Below, piece by piece: positions 10,297 through 19,223 of a stretch of DNA of 64,000 nt. Origin of the DNA: CAXXHQ01 sp963665265. GTDB lineage: Bacteria; Planctomycetota; Planctomycetia; Pirellulales; Thermoguttaceae. The stretch covers positions 682,001 to 746,000 of the forward strand of contig CAXXHQ010000001.1 in NCBI GenBank assembly GCA_963665265.2, written 5' to 3'. Within the stretch, counting starts at the first letter, position 1; every line of letters starts with the position of its first letter. The notes beneath the pieces were generated by a model that did no database searches, was not told where the DNA came from, and saw nothing but the letters and a program-made list of their open reading frames with translations. The translations under genes were made by a program, and so were the position numbers.

Positions 10297-10629
10297 TCAC
10301 CCGCTTAGATCGAGCTGATTGCCGCACTCGCCGGATAGATCACGGACTTGTTTCACGGGAGCCGGTTCGCTCCCCGGTTCTTCGCCGGAATTCTTTTTGC
10401 CGAAGCGCTCCCAAAGTCGGCGTCCGTCGGCATCCCGTTCCTCCGGCTTATGGTCCGCGTCGTCCAGTTCGCCGACTCCTGCCGCCGCCTCCGCCTTTAA
10501 TTGGCTCACCGACTCACGCTTTTGTGCAGCGTCGGCATGCTGCGAACGTTCAACGTCCGTCCCCTTGGAGAGCGCCAAAGGCGTCCCCGCCGCGCTAGCG
10601 ACGATTCCATTAAAAAAAGCGATGTTCAT
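10297..10629 (-). CDS. Small hydrophilic protein of unknown function
   Basis: The 110-residue product begins MNIAFFNGIVASAAGTPLA, then becomes very charged: a region rich in Gln, Ala, Lys and Glu with helical periodicity, followed by DADGRRLWERFGKK. There is no obvious signal peptide beyond the weakly hydrophobic first ~15 residues. A GGAG ribosome-binding site lies about 8 bases upstream of the ATG. Its 3' end faces that of the ygbA-type gene. The DADGRRLWE phrase and Ala-rich start resemble short conserved planctomycete hypotheticals. No function can be assigned. Confidence 0.65.
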   Translation of the reverse strand: MNIAFFNGIVASAAGTPLALSKGTDVERSQHADAAQKRESVSQLKAEAAAGVGELDDADHKPEERDADGRRLWERFGKKNSGEEPGSEPAPVKQVRDLSGECGNQLDLSG

Positions 10630-10876
10630 GAGGCGGCTCCTCGGGCTAATCCCCGCTAAAAAAGCGGAAAATGACCATAGAGTCTCATAAGCGAAGTCGC
10701 GAGGCCGATTAACGGAAAGCCGGTTTTGGGGGCCGACTTCGTCGCACGAAGCGTAACTTCACTTATCCGACTCTAACAGCTCCGGCAGGTCCATCTCAGA
10801 GGCTCGTCAGCGATTCCGGACTACGAATTTCTCCTCAATACTTATTATACGGCAAAAAAATCACAGGGGCCAAACT

Positions 10877-13800
10877 CTAGCGGTTTTGCCGATTATGCTG
10901 CATTTGCTGAAATGCTTCGTTCATCACCGGGAACGCCTCTTTCCGCATCTTCGGATCCTGGAGGGTCCCGTCAACTTTAATCGTCATAATGCCGCGACTC
11001 GCGTCGGTGAAAAACTTCTGATACCACGGCGAACTGCTATCAACCCGCCCCACGACCGTTTGAAAATTCATGGCGATGTTCGATTGCCAATCCATTTCCC
11101 CCTTGCCGAGCAAGCTGATGGCGTCGCCGCGGAAATTGATCTCATCGAAATAAATATGCTCGCCTTCGATGCGATAGCTCATCGAGGCGTCACTAAACGC
11201 GTTGCGATCGGGCGGTCTGACGCTCAACACTTTCAACAGCGCCACCATCGCCGGCAACTCGTAAACGTCCGCCTCAGATAGCTCGATCTTCCCTTTACCC
11301 GACATCGCGTTCCGCGTCGAACCGGAGCCGATCAAGTCTAAACGCCCGGCGACTTTTCCCCGCAATTTCTGGCGACCTTCGCCCGATTCCTGCGCGCAAA
11401 GTCCAAGGTCGGCCCCAACCAGCGAAGCATTCACACCGTACTTCGGGACTTCGCCGAATTGCACCCAGCCGTCGGCGTAAATCGTTCCGCCGAATATATT
11501 GGCCGAAACTTGCCTTGGCTTCGGCGCAGAGGGATTTCCCGCCGCGCTCTCTTTGAATTGCGCATCAACCCACGAGCCAAACAAGACCCGTTGATCATCA
11601 ATCCAAATCGGTCCGCGCACGTTCGTGAACTGATAGTCTTTGTAATTGTAGGCGTCAAGATTCAACTCGCCGCGCGACTGAAACCGATTGCCGTCCGAAG
11701 AGCCGCGTACGGCGAGCGAACCGCAGACGTTCTCCAGTCGAAATCCGCCGCATTGCAGAGTGTTTTGCCACAAGCCAACCAACAAATCCCACCGGGACTG
11801 CAACGGCGCTCCTTGCCGCCCGTCGTGAATAAACTCGATCGTCCCGCCTTGAAAATTGATCGCCCCCGTCGGCGACAGGACATGCACCGCCCTCTTCATC
11901 GCCTCGGGCAACGCCTGCACGAAATCGACGTCGCGTTCCGCCTTGAGACCGTCAACGGTGAGATTTTCCAACTTCAATCGCCACGGTCCTTCGGGCTCGA
12001 AGACGCAGCTTCCCTTCGACGTGATTTTCGTTTGCCCGTGCCTCGCCGTGAATTTATCAAACGTCACGCAACCGTTCTTATAGTGCAAACTTCCGCTTAA
12101 CTTTTCCAAGCGATATGGAAAACTCGTCGGCTCGATCGACGACGACTCGGCCTGCGGTTCGGCGAAAATCTCGATCCCTAAGCCGGCTCCCTCGGGTTGC
12201 TTGGCCCCGAGGTTCAAGCCCGCCGCGTCCGGTTGTCGGCCGTTCAAATTCAAGCCACTTGCCTCAACCGGCCTGCTCTCCATGTTCAACGCGTCGCTCT
12301 CCGTTCGCTTCGTCACGATCACGCACGGCACGTCGATGATTCCTCGCGGCTTCATCGCCAGCCAAACGTTTTGCATGTTCATCGGCATCGCGTCGCGTAA
12401 ATCTTTTTCCAGCGGAACGTTTTTTGCGGCGATCGACAACGTCATTTCGTTGCCTCGCAACGTCGGCGTCAAGGCCCCTTCCGCCGAAATCGACGCCGCT
12501 CCGTGACTCCCCGTAAAATTTGAAAACGTCCAACGATTGTCGAACATCTCGATCTGCCCGTTGACTCCGTCGAGCTGATAGGGAAACGCCGCATAGCGAA
12601 CCGAACAACGATTGGCCGCCATCTTAAGCCGTTGATGAAACAAGGCTCCCGGCTCGTCGCGCCACGCTTCGTAACGGAAATCCACGAATCCGCGCGGATC
12701 GAGCTTCTTTACTTCCGCTTTCGGCTTCGCGGGCAGCGCCTCGATTAACGCGTCGTCGATCGTCACGTCCTCGCCTGACGCCTCGAAGCGCCCCGTCGGC
12801 CCTCGCATTGGATGATCGACGTCGGCCCAAAGCTTGATCGGTTGCCGACCGCTGTACGCGGTCATATTCAGCGACAGCTTGTCGTCGTTCATCGTCAGGC
12901 GCCCCGTTCCCCGTTCCAAACGATACGGAAATTGCTGCGCGATGAACGCCACGTTCAAACAATCCAAGGCTAGATTCGGCTTCCATGTTTTCCCGTCGTA
13001 GTTCACCTCCAGATGCGCATTCACTTCGCCTGACGGCCGATATTTTAGCCATTGATCCTGCAACGATTTCGGCAAAACGATCTGCAACTCGCGATCCAAC
13101 TCAAGCTGGTAGACGTCAGCGACGATCCGCATCGGCCCCGACTCCGACAGTCCTTGCTTTGCGCCGGTCAATCGAATCGACGCCTTGTTGCTCGACGCTT
13201 TCATGTTCTCGATCACTAGGCCGCCGTCGTCCGCATGAAAAGCCGCCTCGATGTCGGTCAACGGATGCGGCAGCCTCGAATCGATGATCCGACCGCGAGT
13301 CAGCTTTCCCGCCAACGAAAACGACGTCGACTTCGCTTGCGATTTATCGTAACGAACTTGGAACGCGCTGACGTTCGCCTCGGCCCGGAATTCTTTCAGC
13401 TCGCCGAACTTCGCCGCCCATTCCGCCGGTAAGGCGTCTCGTAGCGAAGGCGAGACCTCGAGCCCTTCCAAACTCCCTTTGAAAATGCACTGCTCGGTGC
13501 GAGGATCGATGACCCCGGTGAACTCTAAACTGCGGAAATGCTCTCCCGCCACGACGCCTTGAATCTCGCGCAGTTCCCGCGCCGAACCGTCCGCCAATCC
13601 TTCCGTCCGCGGCAGTATCTTCGCATTGAAATCGCGCAACGTCATCGCCCCCGCATGCGACTTCGACGGATCGAACACTTCGATCGTACCGTTCTCGATC
13701 GTCACTTCCGGCGGATGCGTGCCGAACGACGGAGGCGGCAGTAACTTCATCAAGCTCCAGGCGCCGTCCAAGCGTCGCGTCTGATTGAACTTCGGTCGGC

Positions 13801-14152
13801 GAATAATAACTTGCGTGATCGCCGGCTCACGATAGACCAATTCTTTCAATTCCGTGCGAGTGACTAAGAACAACTCTTCGACGGCTAACAACTCCGCGCG
13901 CGGTCCTTCAGCGCCAGGCTCCGAGATCGTGAGATCGCGCACCTTGATCCCTTCGCCCGCGATGAACTCGGCCGAGCGAACGGAGACCTTCAACGTGGAA
14001 TAGTGCTTGGCGAAACGCGTCTCGATCTGACGGCGAATTTCATCGTCGACTCGTCCTCGTAAAAAGGAGTAGCCGACCGCCGCGAGAATGACGCCTAAGG
14101 CCAAACCCCACTTGAAGCAGAACCAGAAAAAGTTGATGACGCGCGCAAAAAT
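10877..14152 (-). CDS. AsmA-like membrane-anchored protein, probable ATT start
   Basis: This large (about 1,090-residue) protein has one N-terminal membrane helix and a long beta-rich body. It ends in an AsmA-like C-terminal region (GKIELSEADVYELPAMVALL, then a repeat ending in KVDGTLQDPKMRKEAFP). AsmA/TamB-type proteins are now seen as bridge-like lipid carriers between membranes; applying that here is inference. Start choice: the frame is open back to about 14173. A TTG at 14104 would cut the membrane helix in half. A perfect AAGGAGG at 14163-14169 sits 10 bases before an in-frame ATT at 14150-14152, giving the helix NFFWFCFKWGLALGVILAAV. A degenerate 11-residue repeat (SGLNLNGRQP, AGLNLGAKQP) lies mid-protein around 12170-12290. 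Confidence 0.88.
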   Translation of the reverse strand: MFARVINFFWFCFKWGLALGVILAAVGYSFLRGRVDDEIRRQIETRFAKHYSTLKVSVRSAEFIAGEGIKVRDLTISEPGAEGPRAELLAVEELFLVTRTELKELVYREPAITQVIIRRPKFNQTRRLDGAWSLMKLLPPPSFGTHPPEVTIENGTIEVFDPSKSHAGAMTLRDFNAKILPRTEGLADGSARELREIQGVVAGEHFRSLEFTGVIDPRTEQCIFKGSLEGLEVSPSLRDALPAEWAAKFGELKEFRAEANVSAFQVRYDKSQAKSTSFSLAGKLTRGRIIDSRLPHPLTDIEAAFHADDGGLVIENMKASSNKASIRLTGAKQGLSESGPMRIVADVYQLELDRELQIVLPKSLQDQWLKYRPSGEVNAHLEVNYDGKTWKPNLALDCLNVAFIAQQFPYRLERGTGRLTMNDDKLSLNMTAYSGRQPIKLWADVDHPMRGPTGRFEASGEDVTIDDALIEALPAKPKAEVKKLDPRGFVDFRYEAWRDEPGALFHQRLKMAANRCSVRYAAFPYQLDGVNGQIEMFDNRWTFSNFTGSHGAASISAEGALTPTLRGNEMTLSIAAKNVPLEKDLRDAMPMNMQNVWLAMKPRGIIDVPCVIVTKRTESDALNMESRPVEASGLNLNGRQPDAAGLNLGAKQPEGAGLGIEIFAEPQAESSSIEPTSFPYRLEKLSGSLHYKNGCVTFDKFTARHGQTKITSKGSCVFEPEGPWRLKLENLTVDGLKAERDVDFVQALPEAMKRAVHVLSPTGAINFQGGTIEFIHDGRQGAPLQSRWDLLVGLWQNTLQCGGFRLENVCGSLAVRGSSDGNRFQSRGELNLDAYNYKDYQFTNVRGPIWIDDQRVLFGSWVDAQFKESAAGNPSAPKPRQVSANIFGGTIYADGWVQFGEVPKYGVNASLVGADLGLCAQESGEGRQKLRGKVAGRLDLIGSGSTRNAMSGKGKIELSEADVYELPAMVALLKVLSVRPPDRNAFSDASMSYRIEGEHIYFDEINFRGDAISLLGKGEMDWQSNIAMNFQTVVGRVDSSSPWYQKFFTDASRGIMTIKVDGTLQDPKMRKEAFPVMNEAFQQMQHNRQNR

Positions 14153-14800
14153 AAGATTCGACCCTCCTTGGTCTTAGCGTTATTTTTCTGCGAAAATTTC
14201 GCGGGCGCAAAAGTCCTATTTTGAGCCATTGGCATTATCCCAGAATTTAGCAAAACCGCCAATTCCACTTCAACCGAATCGCCCCCTGCGCGCAGGGATA
14301 AATCACCCCGTCTACCCAAACCGCCTTTTTCTTGAGATCATCCACATTTTAATCCATTCTTCGCTCATAGGCGCCTTGAAAAACCCAATCAAAAAACCTG
14401 GTCCGAGCGGCATTTTCTCGCGTATCAACAATAGCCAATCCCGCCGCGTGATTGCCAGAGCCGTCAAGAGCGGACGCCGAAAACGCGAAAAACCTGAAAC
14501 CGCCTGGAGTTGACTGAAAAATGGCCGCTTGGCGGAGCGATAATTCTACCGGACCGCGACATGGAGTCGCGGAATTATTGCGTACGGCGCGCCGCAAAAC
14601 CGTTTCGCGATCGAAACGCCCTGAAAGTGGAATGCGGGCTGCGTCGGCGCTAACAGATCAGGGAGGCGCAACCGCAAGAAGCGGTTGGTGAAAAAACGGC
14701 AAGGATGGATTGGTAAACGACCGTAGGAACTACATCTACGATCCCAAGGGGGGTTTCACTCGGTAAAGTCGCCGGGAGAGGCCCGCTCAAGCGTAAAACC
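14153..14800. other. Intergenic region upstream of the AsmA-like and LysM genes
   Basis: About 650 bases between divergent genes. It contains the AAGGAGG ribosome-binding site of the AsmA-like gene (14163-14169) and a short perfect hairpin CCGCGACATGGAGTCGCGG near 14553. No frame here shows coding character on either strand. Promoters for both neighbours are expected but not identifiable by eye. Confidence 0.45.
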
Positions 14801-15388
14801 ATGAACGATCCTGTCGTAAAAGTCGCAGCTATAGTGAGCGTTGTGCTCGGAACGTTCTTTTGTTTCGGGGCCGTTCGCGTGGTCTGGAACAGTTCGCCCG
14901 CCGTCGCTCCGTCGAGGCCAGCCTCGGGCGCCCCCGATCTTTCCATTCGCCGCTGCGAAAAAGTCGTCGTTTCGCCCTCGGCGACCGCCGCTCAGCAACC
15001 GATTCCCGCCTCGCCAGTGACGAACGTGGCCGAAGGCGCCCCCGAGGCGTCCCCGACCGTGGTCACGCCTTGGAAAGCGCCGCAGCCAATACCCTATCTA
15101 GCGAAAAAGTACCCTGGCGACGAATCGAACTCCGGTTGGATGTCCACGTCGGCAGTCGTCGCGGCGGATAAGGTAGCGCCGATTGAGCCTTCCGCCCCCA
15201 AACGTCACACGATCGTCGACGGCGACACGCTGCAATCGCTGGCCGAGCGTTATCTTGGCTCGGCGGCCAGGTCGCAGGAGCTCTTCGAGGCCAATCGCAC
15301 CGTTCTAAGCAATCCGAAGCTTCTGCCGATCGGCGTCGAACTGAAAATTCCGGCCCGGGACGCCTCTCAATCGGCGCCCAAACTGTAA
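14801..15388 (+). CDS. LysM domain protein with N-terminal membrane anchor
   Basis: The 195-residue product starts with a single hydrophobic helix (residues ~8-28, VAAIVSVVLGTFFCFGAVRV), continues with a Pro/Ala/Ser-rich linker of about 100 residues, and ends in one LysM domain (residues ~135-186: HTIVDGDTLQSLAERYLG ... ELKIP). LysM modules bind N-acetylglucosamine-containing glycans such as peptidoglycan. The protein is therefore likely tethered in the cytoplasmic membrane with its LysM in the periplasm. No enzymatic domain is present. It opens a series of three small envelope-type genes. Confidence 0.88.
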   Translation: MNDPVVKVAAIVSVVLGTFFCFGAVRVVWNSSPAVAPSRPASGAPDLSIRRCEKVVVSPSATAAQQPIPASPVTNVAEGAPEASPTVVTPWKAPQPIPYLAKKYPGDESNSGWMSTSAVVAADKVAPIEPSAPKRHTIVDGDTLQSLAERYLGSAARSQELFEANRTVLSNPKLLPIGVELKIPARDASQSAPKL

Positions 15389-15574
15389 TCGGCGATTGTT
15401 ACGGCAATCTAGGCGGTCTGCCGACGTCCGGCGTTCTTTCGCTCGGCTTCTTTTTTCTCAAAATGGTCTGGACGCGTCAGTCCGTTTTTGCGACACTCCC
15501 CGCCCGAACCATTGAGTCCTGGGCGGCCGAGGAAACGTTCTTTTCGAGGCCGTCACGAATATAGGGAGCCTGTC

Positions 15575-15961
15575 ATGACGTCGAATTTCGCTCGCACATT
15601 ATGCTGGGGCCTCGCATTCCTCTTCGCCTTCAGCGCCTCCTCCGCTTTGGCCGACGGGTGGTTGTGGAACACGTCGTCCGACTCGAAATCCAAAACGACG
15701 CAAGTCAAATCGACGAAGCAAGAGCCTTCGACGCTCTCGAAAATCAGTTCCGGCACGAAAAAGTTCTTCACCGGCGTCGGCAATACTCTGACGGGCAAAA
15801 GTTCGACGACGCAGAAGAAGATGCCCACGAACACCTACATCAAGCAACCGAAAAAAGAGGAAAGCTCTTCGGGCATCACCTCTTGGTTCAAGAAAGAAGA
15901 CGACTCGAAGAAGCCCAAGACACCAAGCGATTGGGTCGCGCAAAAACGTCCGGAGATGTAG
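15575..15961 (+). CDS. Small secreted Lys/Ser-rich protein
   Basis: I chose the ATG at 15575 because it follows an AGGGAG and begins a good signal peptide (TLCWGLAFLFAFSASSALADG). The upstream in-frame stretch does not look coding. The mature ~100 residues are rich in Lys, Ser and Thr with short repeats of the type KKFFTGVGNTLTGK and ITSWFKKEDDSKK. No domain is recognised. Its composition suits an extracytoplasmic, flexible, positively charged protein. It sits between the LysM gene and a small lipoprotein gene. Confidence 0.72.
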   Translation: MTSNFARTLCWGLAFLFAFSASSALADGWLWNTSSDSKSKTTQVKSTKQEPSTLSKISSGTKKFFTGVGNTLTGKSSTTQKKMPTNTYIKQPKKEESSSGITSWFKKEDDSKKPKTPSDWVAQKRPEM

Positions 15962-16015
15962 TCTGCGCCGCTGTGCAGTCGCCGTTTCTTTTCCACTCCT
16001 CCTTTCACGACAATC

Positions 16016-16267
16016 ATGCCGACAAACGAGCGCTTTGCCGAGGCTTCGACAGTGCGAGAACCGACCGCCGGCGTCGGCATGACGATCCGTCGTTTGGCAT
16101 GTTGCCTTCTTACCATTCTTTCCATACCGCCTCTTCTCGGCTGCACTCATTCTTTGTTCGACCGCTCGAAACCGGGCGCCTCGATCTTCAAAAAAGAAGA
16201 CTCGAAGTTGCGTGCGAAGGTCGAGTCGGACAAATTTCCCTCGGCCAAACAAGCCGGCGTCGAATAG
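16016..16267 (+). CDS. Small lipoprotein
   Basis: The frame encodes 83 residues from the ATG at 16016, or 62 from the ATG at 16079. The later start gives a compact signal (MTIRRLACCLLTILSIPPLLGC) with lipobox LLGC, so 16079 is quite possibly the real start. Neither has a strong ribosome-binding site. The mature part is about 40 residues, basic and hydrophilic (FDRSKPGASIFKKEDSKLRA). It shares the KKED-S wording with the preceding secreted protein, hinting at functional or evolutionary linkage. Function unknown. Confidence 0.62.
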   Translation: MPTNERFAEASTVREPTAGVGMTIRRLACCLLTILSIPPLLGCTHSLFDRSKPGASIFKKEDSKLRAKVESDKFPSAKQAGVE

Positions 16268-16920
16268 TCGAGCGGTCACCCTCTCGCTGCCAGGCAAATC
16301 TTGCAGTCCGTCCGCTCTCAAATGCAAAGAAGGCTTGCATATTCGCGGGAACCGAGGTTTTTTCGACGGCATACTGGAAGAATATGGACGCATTGCCCTT
16401 ACTCGCTTTCGTAAGAACTGAATTGGTAAGGGGATAAAAAAACTGGCAACGGAGGGGAGTCCATATTCTCGACCTATTTCTAGCGGCGAAAGCGTCGCAA
16501 GTTTTTAATCGATCATTAGTTACGATATTTCGACAGGGCATTTTCTTGAGCGGCGCTTTTTGCGCTATTTTGCGTTCGTGAATCGTAAGGGGTTTAAGGG
16601 AATATGTTTACACCATCGGAACGCCACGGCAACGCGTTCCCTTCATACCGATGCACAAGGAGTTAGGAAGACGACGAGGCGGTATTTCGCCGTTTGCGGA
16701 AAAATCGAATTGCCAAAGAACGCGTCGCATGTCCGCGCGACGATTCTGGGGAAATTTTTAGCAGAAGAAGTGGCACAAAAACAAGGATGAGCGCCGCCGC
16801 TTCCGCTTGCAGATCCAGCTCTTAAGGGTAAACTAAGCCGCAAAGGCGGGTTACTGACACATCGTTCAGCTACGCTGAAGGAATTGCATGTCGCGATCTT
16901 GTTTGACAGCGGAGGGGATA
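16268..16920. other. Intergenic region before the paralogous exported pair
   Basis: About 650 bases with no convincing gene. A 76-codon frame (16560-16790) lacks a ribosome-binding site and any familiar features. Around 16617-16640 is a fragment (GGAACGCCACGG...CGTTCCC) like those in the dispersed repeats at 23760 and 24370. GGAGG at about 16911-16917 serves the next gene. Confidence 0.4.
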
Positions 16921-17844
16921 ATGCCGATACGCCCATGGAGGATCGGTTGCTGGGGGCTGATTGCGATATTCGCGCTCGGCGCAGCGGCCTTGACGCTTGC
17001 CGAAGAGGAGGCGGACAATCGGCCGAACGAAAAGCATGCCGCGACGACCGTTAAAGCCGATCCGCGGCAGGACGAAGCGGTGAAACCGCTTGATATTCAA
17101 GCGGTTTTGACCTTCGGCAAGGGAGGCTGCAAACGCTCTTCGAAAATCATCGCCGGCGACTCGGTCTATTTCTTCTTAAAAATCTCGGGCGTAAAATCGG
17201 CGCCTATAAAGGGCGGCATTCTCGATTTAGAGATATCCGTCGATAGTGCAAACGGCGCACCTATCTATAAACGAAAAATCGAATATGCGGCGGAGCACGC
17301 GTTCGGGGAAGGAATAGAGAGCTTTCCTTACTTTGCGGAGGAAATCACAAAGTTCACGCCTGGGAAATACGTCGCGAAGATTTCCGTCGTCGAACGAAAA
17401 CACGGCGGCGAAGCCGAGACGAAAGTCCCCTTCGAAATCCTGCCTGCCGACACGTTCGGCGTCATGAACGTCGGCTTTTTCGGCGACGAAGAGCACACCG
17501 TTCCGATCGGCGCAAACGTCTCCTTGGGACAATTTTTTTATTGTTATCAGCGAGTGACCGGTTGGAAGGTCGTCAACGGTCGTATATGCGGAAGATCGGA
17601 GTCCTCAATTATCGACTGCCGCACGCAAAAAAGAGTAGAACTTTCTTCAACGATCTTGGATCAGGACGTCGACGATAAGGAAAAAAACGCATGGGCCGGC
17701 GCCGTTTTACCTTTAACGGCGACGGCATCGGGGCGGTTCATCATCGAGGCTAGGTATATCGATCGCAATGCAAATGCGACGAAAATCGTAAGGCTGCCTC
17801 TAAACGTCATCGGCGAAACGGAACGAGAGGAAGCGAAGAGATGA
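16921..17844 (+). CDS. Exported beta-sandwich-like protein, paralogue 1
   Basis: The start at ATG 16921 is fixed by GGAGGGG a few bases upstream and by the signal peptide it begins (MPIRPWRIGCWGLIAIFALG ... LTLAEE). The 307-residue protein has a mature region with alternating hydrophobic strands, e.g. GDSVYFFLKISGVKSAPIK, KYVAKISVVE and FGVMNVGFFGDEEHTVPIG. The last phrase recurs in the next gene as FGVRNFALYADEDHTVKLG, so the two are paralogues. No known domain is recognised; the pattern suggests two Ig-like or beta-sandwich domains. Its stop overlaps the next start (ATGA), implying translational coupling and perhaps a hetero-complex. Function unknown. Confidence 0.82.
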   Translation: MPIRPWRIGCWGLIAIFALGAAALTLAEEEADNRPNEKHAATTVKADPRQDEAVKPLDIQAVLTFGKGGCKRSSKIIAGDSVYFFLKISGVKSAPIKGGILDLEISVDSANGAPIYKRKIEYAAEHAFGEGIESFPYFAEEITKFTPGKYVAKISVVERKHGGEAETKVPFEILPADTFGVMNVGFFGDEEHTVPIGANVSLGQFFYCYQRVTGWKVVNGRICGRSESSIIDCRTQKRVELSSTILDQDVDDKEKNAWAGAVLPLTATASGRFIIEARYIDRNANATKIVRLPLNVIGETEREEAKR

Positions 17845-18875
17845 ACCTTTTCAAAAAGCGGCAATTGTCGAATTCTACGCGGTCGATGAATCGTTCGACG
17901 TGCGAGAACAAGATAAAATCATCAGCGGCGTCTTCAATAGTGAATCCTTACGTCTTATGCTTTCTGCTTTTCATTTGTTTACAACCGCAGATAAAACTTT
18001 GGGGGGCGGGAAAGCCCGTCGTCATTTCTGAAGTGATTGCCGACGACGAAAAAAAGACCGTCGCCAAAGAATTGACTTTAGAAACGTATCCGATTTACGC
18101 AGGTTGCCGTTTTGAACGACCGGCTTCGTTCTTTGTCGGCGAAGAAGTGATTATGTTTTGCAAGGCGAAGGGGATGAAAACTACAAAAGATAATGCGATG
18201 CCGTTTTGCGTCGACGTTATGGTCCAAAATCCCCAAGGAGATATCACCTATCTCGAAAAGTCAAAAGAAATGAGGATATTCGATCGTTTTGGATCGTCGA
18301 GCGTGGCGTTCGAGTTTTCGGTTGATTTCGGAGAAGGGGCGGAACCGGGGACGTATCTTGTTCGAAGCAGCGTCACCGACCGAACGAGCGACGAAACGGC
18401 GACCGCGAGTTATCCGATCATCATTTTGCCTAAGGACGCGTTTGGAGTAAGAAATTTCGCCCTGTATGCGGATGAAGATCATACGGTCAAATTAGGCGAA
18501 AGCGTGACCGAGGGCGCCACGATCTATTTTCACGGCAAGTTGACTAAGACGGGACTTCGCGACGGAAAGACCGACATCACCATGATTCGTTCCGTGACGG
18601 ATGAAAAGGGAACTCAAATTAGTTCTCGGGAAGAAGCATTTAAGGTCTCGGTTGCGAAAAATGGTTGCGAGACGCTTACCTTTCCTGAACGCGTCAATCG
18701 GCCCGGCCGGTTCAATTACCGCTTGACTGTCAAAGATAACATTTCAAACAAGACGTCGACGATCGAGATTCCCTTGAAGGTTTTCCCTTTGCTGGAAGCG
18801 GACGACGCACCGGAAGAAGCCCCGCAGCCGACGTCTCAGCCGCGTTACGGTCGAGAAAGCCGCGATTCAGAGTAG
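17841..18875 (+). CDS. Exported beta-sandwich-like protein, paralogue 2
   Basis: This 344-residue protein begins at the ATG overlapping the TGA of paralogue 1. An N-terminal hydrophobic stretch (PYVLCFLLFICLQPQIK) after ~35 residues acts as a long signal or anchor. The mature part matches paralogue 1 in layout: FVGEEVIMFCKAKGMKT (compare GDSVYFFLKISGVKS), GTYLVRSSVTDRTSDETA, FGVRNFALYADEDHTVKLG, and a final strand-rich KTSTIEIPLKVF. It ends in a polar Pro/Glu-rich tail. Only 20 bases after its stop begins a headless PEP-CTERM tail, so DNA rearrangement has occurred at its 3' end. The tail is separated by the TAG and not fused in frame. Confidence 0.8.
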   Translation: MNLFKKRQLSNSTRSMNRSTCENKIKSSAASSIVNPYVLCFLLFICLQPQIKLWGAGKPVVISEVIADDEKKTVAKELTLETYPIYAGCRFERPASFFVGEEVIMFCKAKGMKTTKDNAMPFCVDVMVQNPQGDITYLEKSKEMRIFDRFGSSSVAFEFSVDFGEGAEPGTYLVRSSVTDRTSDETATASYPIIILPKDAFGVRNFALYADEDHTVKLGESVTEGATIYFHGKLTKTGLRDGKTDITMIRSVTDEKGTQISSREEAFKVSVAKNGCETLTFPERVNRPGRFNYRLTVKDNISNKTSTIEIPLKVFPLLEADDAPEEAPQPTSQPRYGRESRDSE

Positions 18876-18894
18876 CACTCGCTCTCCGAGCGTC

Positions 18895-19158
18895 GGAGGT
18901 GACCATACGCTTAACGCGGTTACGGGGAGCGGGACGACGACGGTAACGGGCTCGGCCACGTTGACAGTCGCCTGTTTGGTGCAAGATACGTTGATCTTGG
19001 GAGGAACCGGCGAATCGGTAGCGGCCGAAGAAGCAACGTCGACGATTTCGACGGCGATGACGTCGACCGAGGCCGTGCCCGAGCCTGCGACCTTTGCGTT
19101 GTTGTTCGGCGGCGCGATTGCCTTGGGGGCGTACTGCTCACGACGCCGGGTGAAATAG
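18895..19158 (+). pseudogene. Headless PEP-CTERM tail (3' remnant 1)
   Basis: Starting at GGDHTLNAVTGSGTTTVTG and ending VPEPATFALLFGG ... YCSRRRVK-stop, this segment reproduces the last ~87 residues of the intact PEP-CTERM gene that ends at 23401, with high nucleotide similarity that continues past the stop through the terminator. It has no signal peptide and no body; the first start-like codon is an internal TTG at 18961. It is best seen as the 3' end of a deleted or recombined gene. It lies immediately downstream of exported paralogue 2. Confidence 0.82.
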
Positions 19159-19192
19159 CGGTCGAAGTGATTATCGGGCAAACATGAATAAA

Positions 19193-19223
19193 GGCGGGAG
19201 CAATAAATTGCTCTCGCCTTTTT
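19193..19223 (+). terminator. Intrinsic terminator of the PEP-CTERM tail cassette, copy 1
   Basis: GGCGGGAGCAA ... TTGCTCTCGCC hairpin with a TAAA loop followed by TTTTT. The same hairpin recurs at 23435 and 23910 with the same flanks. Confidence 0.9.

Noticed and set aside
15599..16437. Overlapping long frames on both strands across the small envelope genes
   Set aside because: They have no ribosome-binding sites and odd composition; the signal peptides and lipobox support the smaller forward genes instead.
16560..16790. A 76-codon forward frame in the 16.3-16.9 kb gap
   Set aside because: No ribosome-binding site, no signal or domain; overlaps dispersed-repeat-like sequence.
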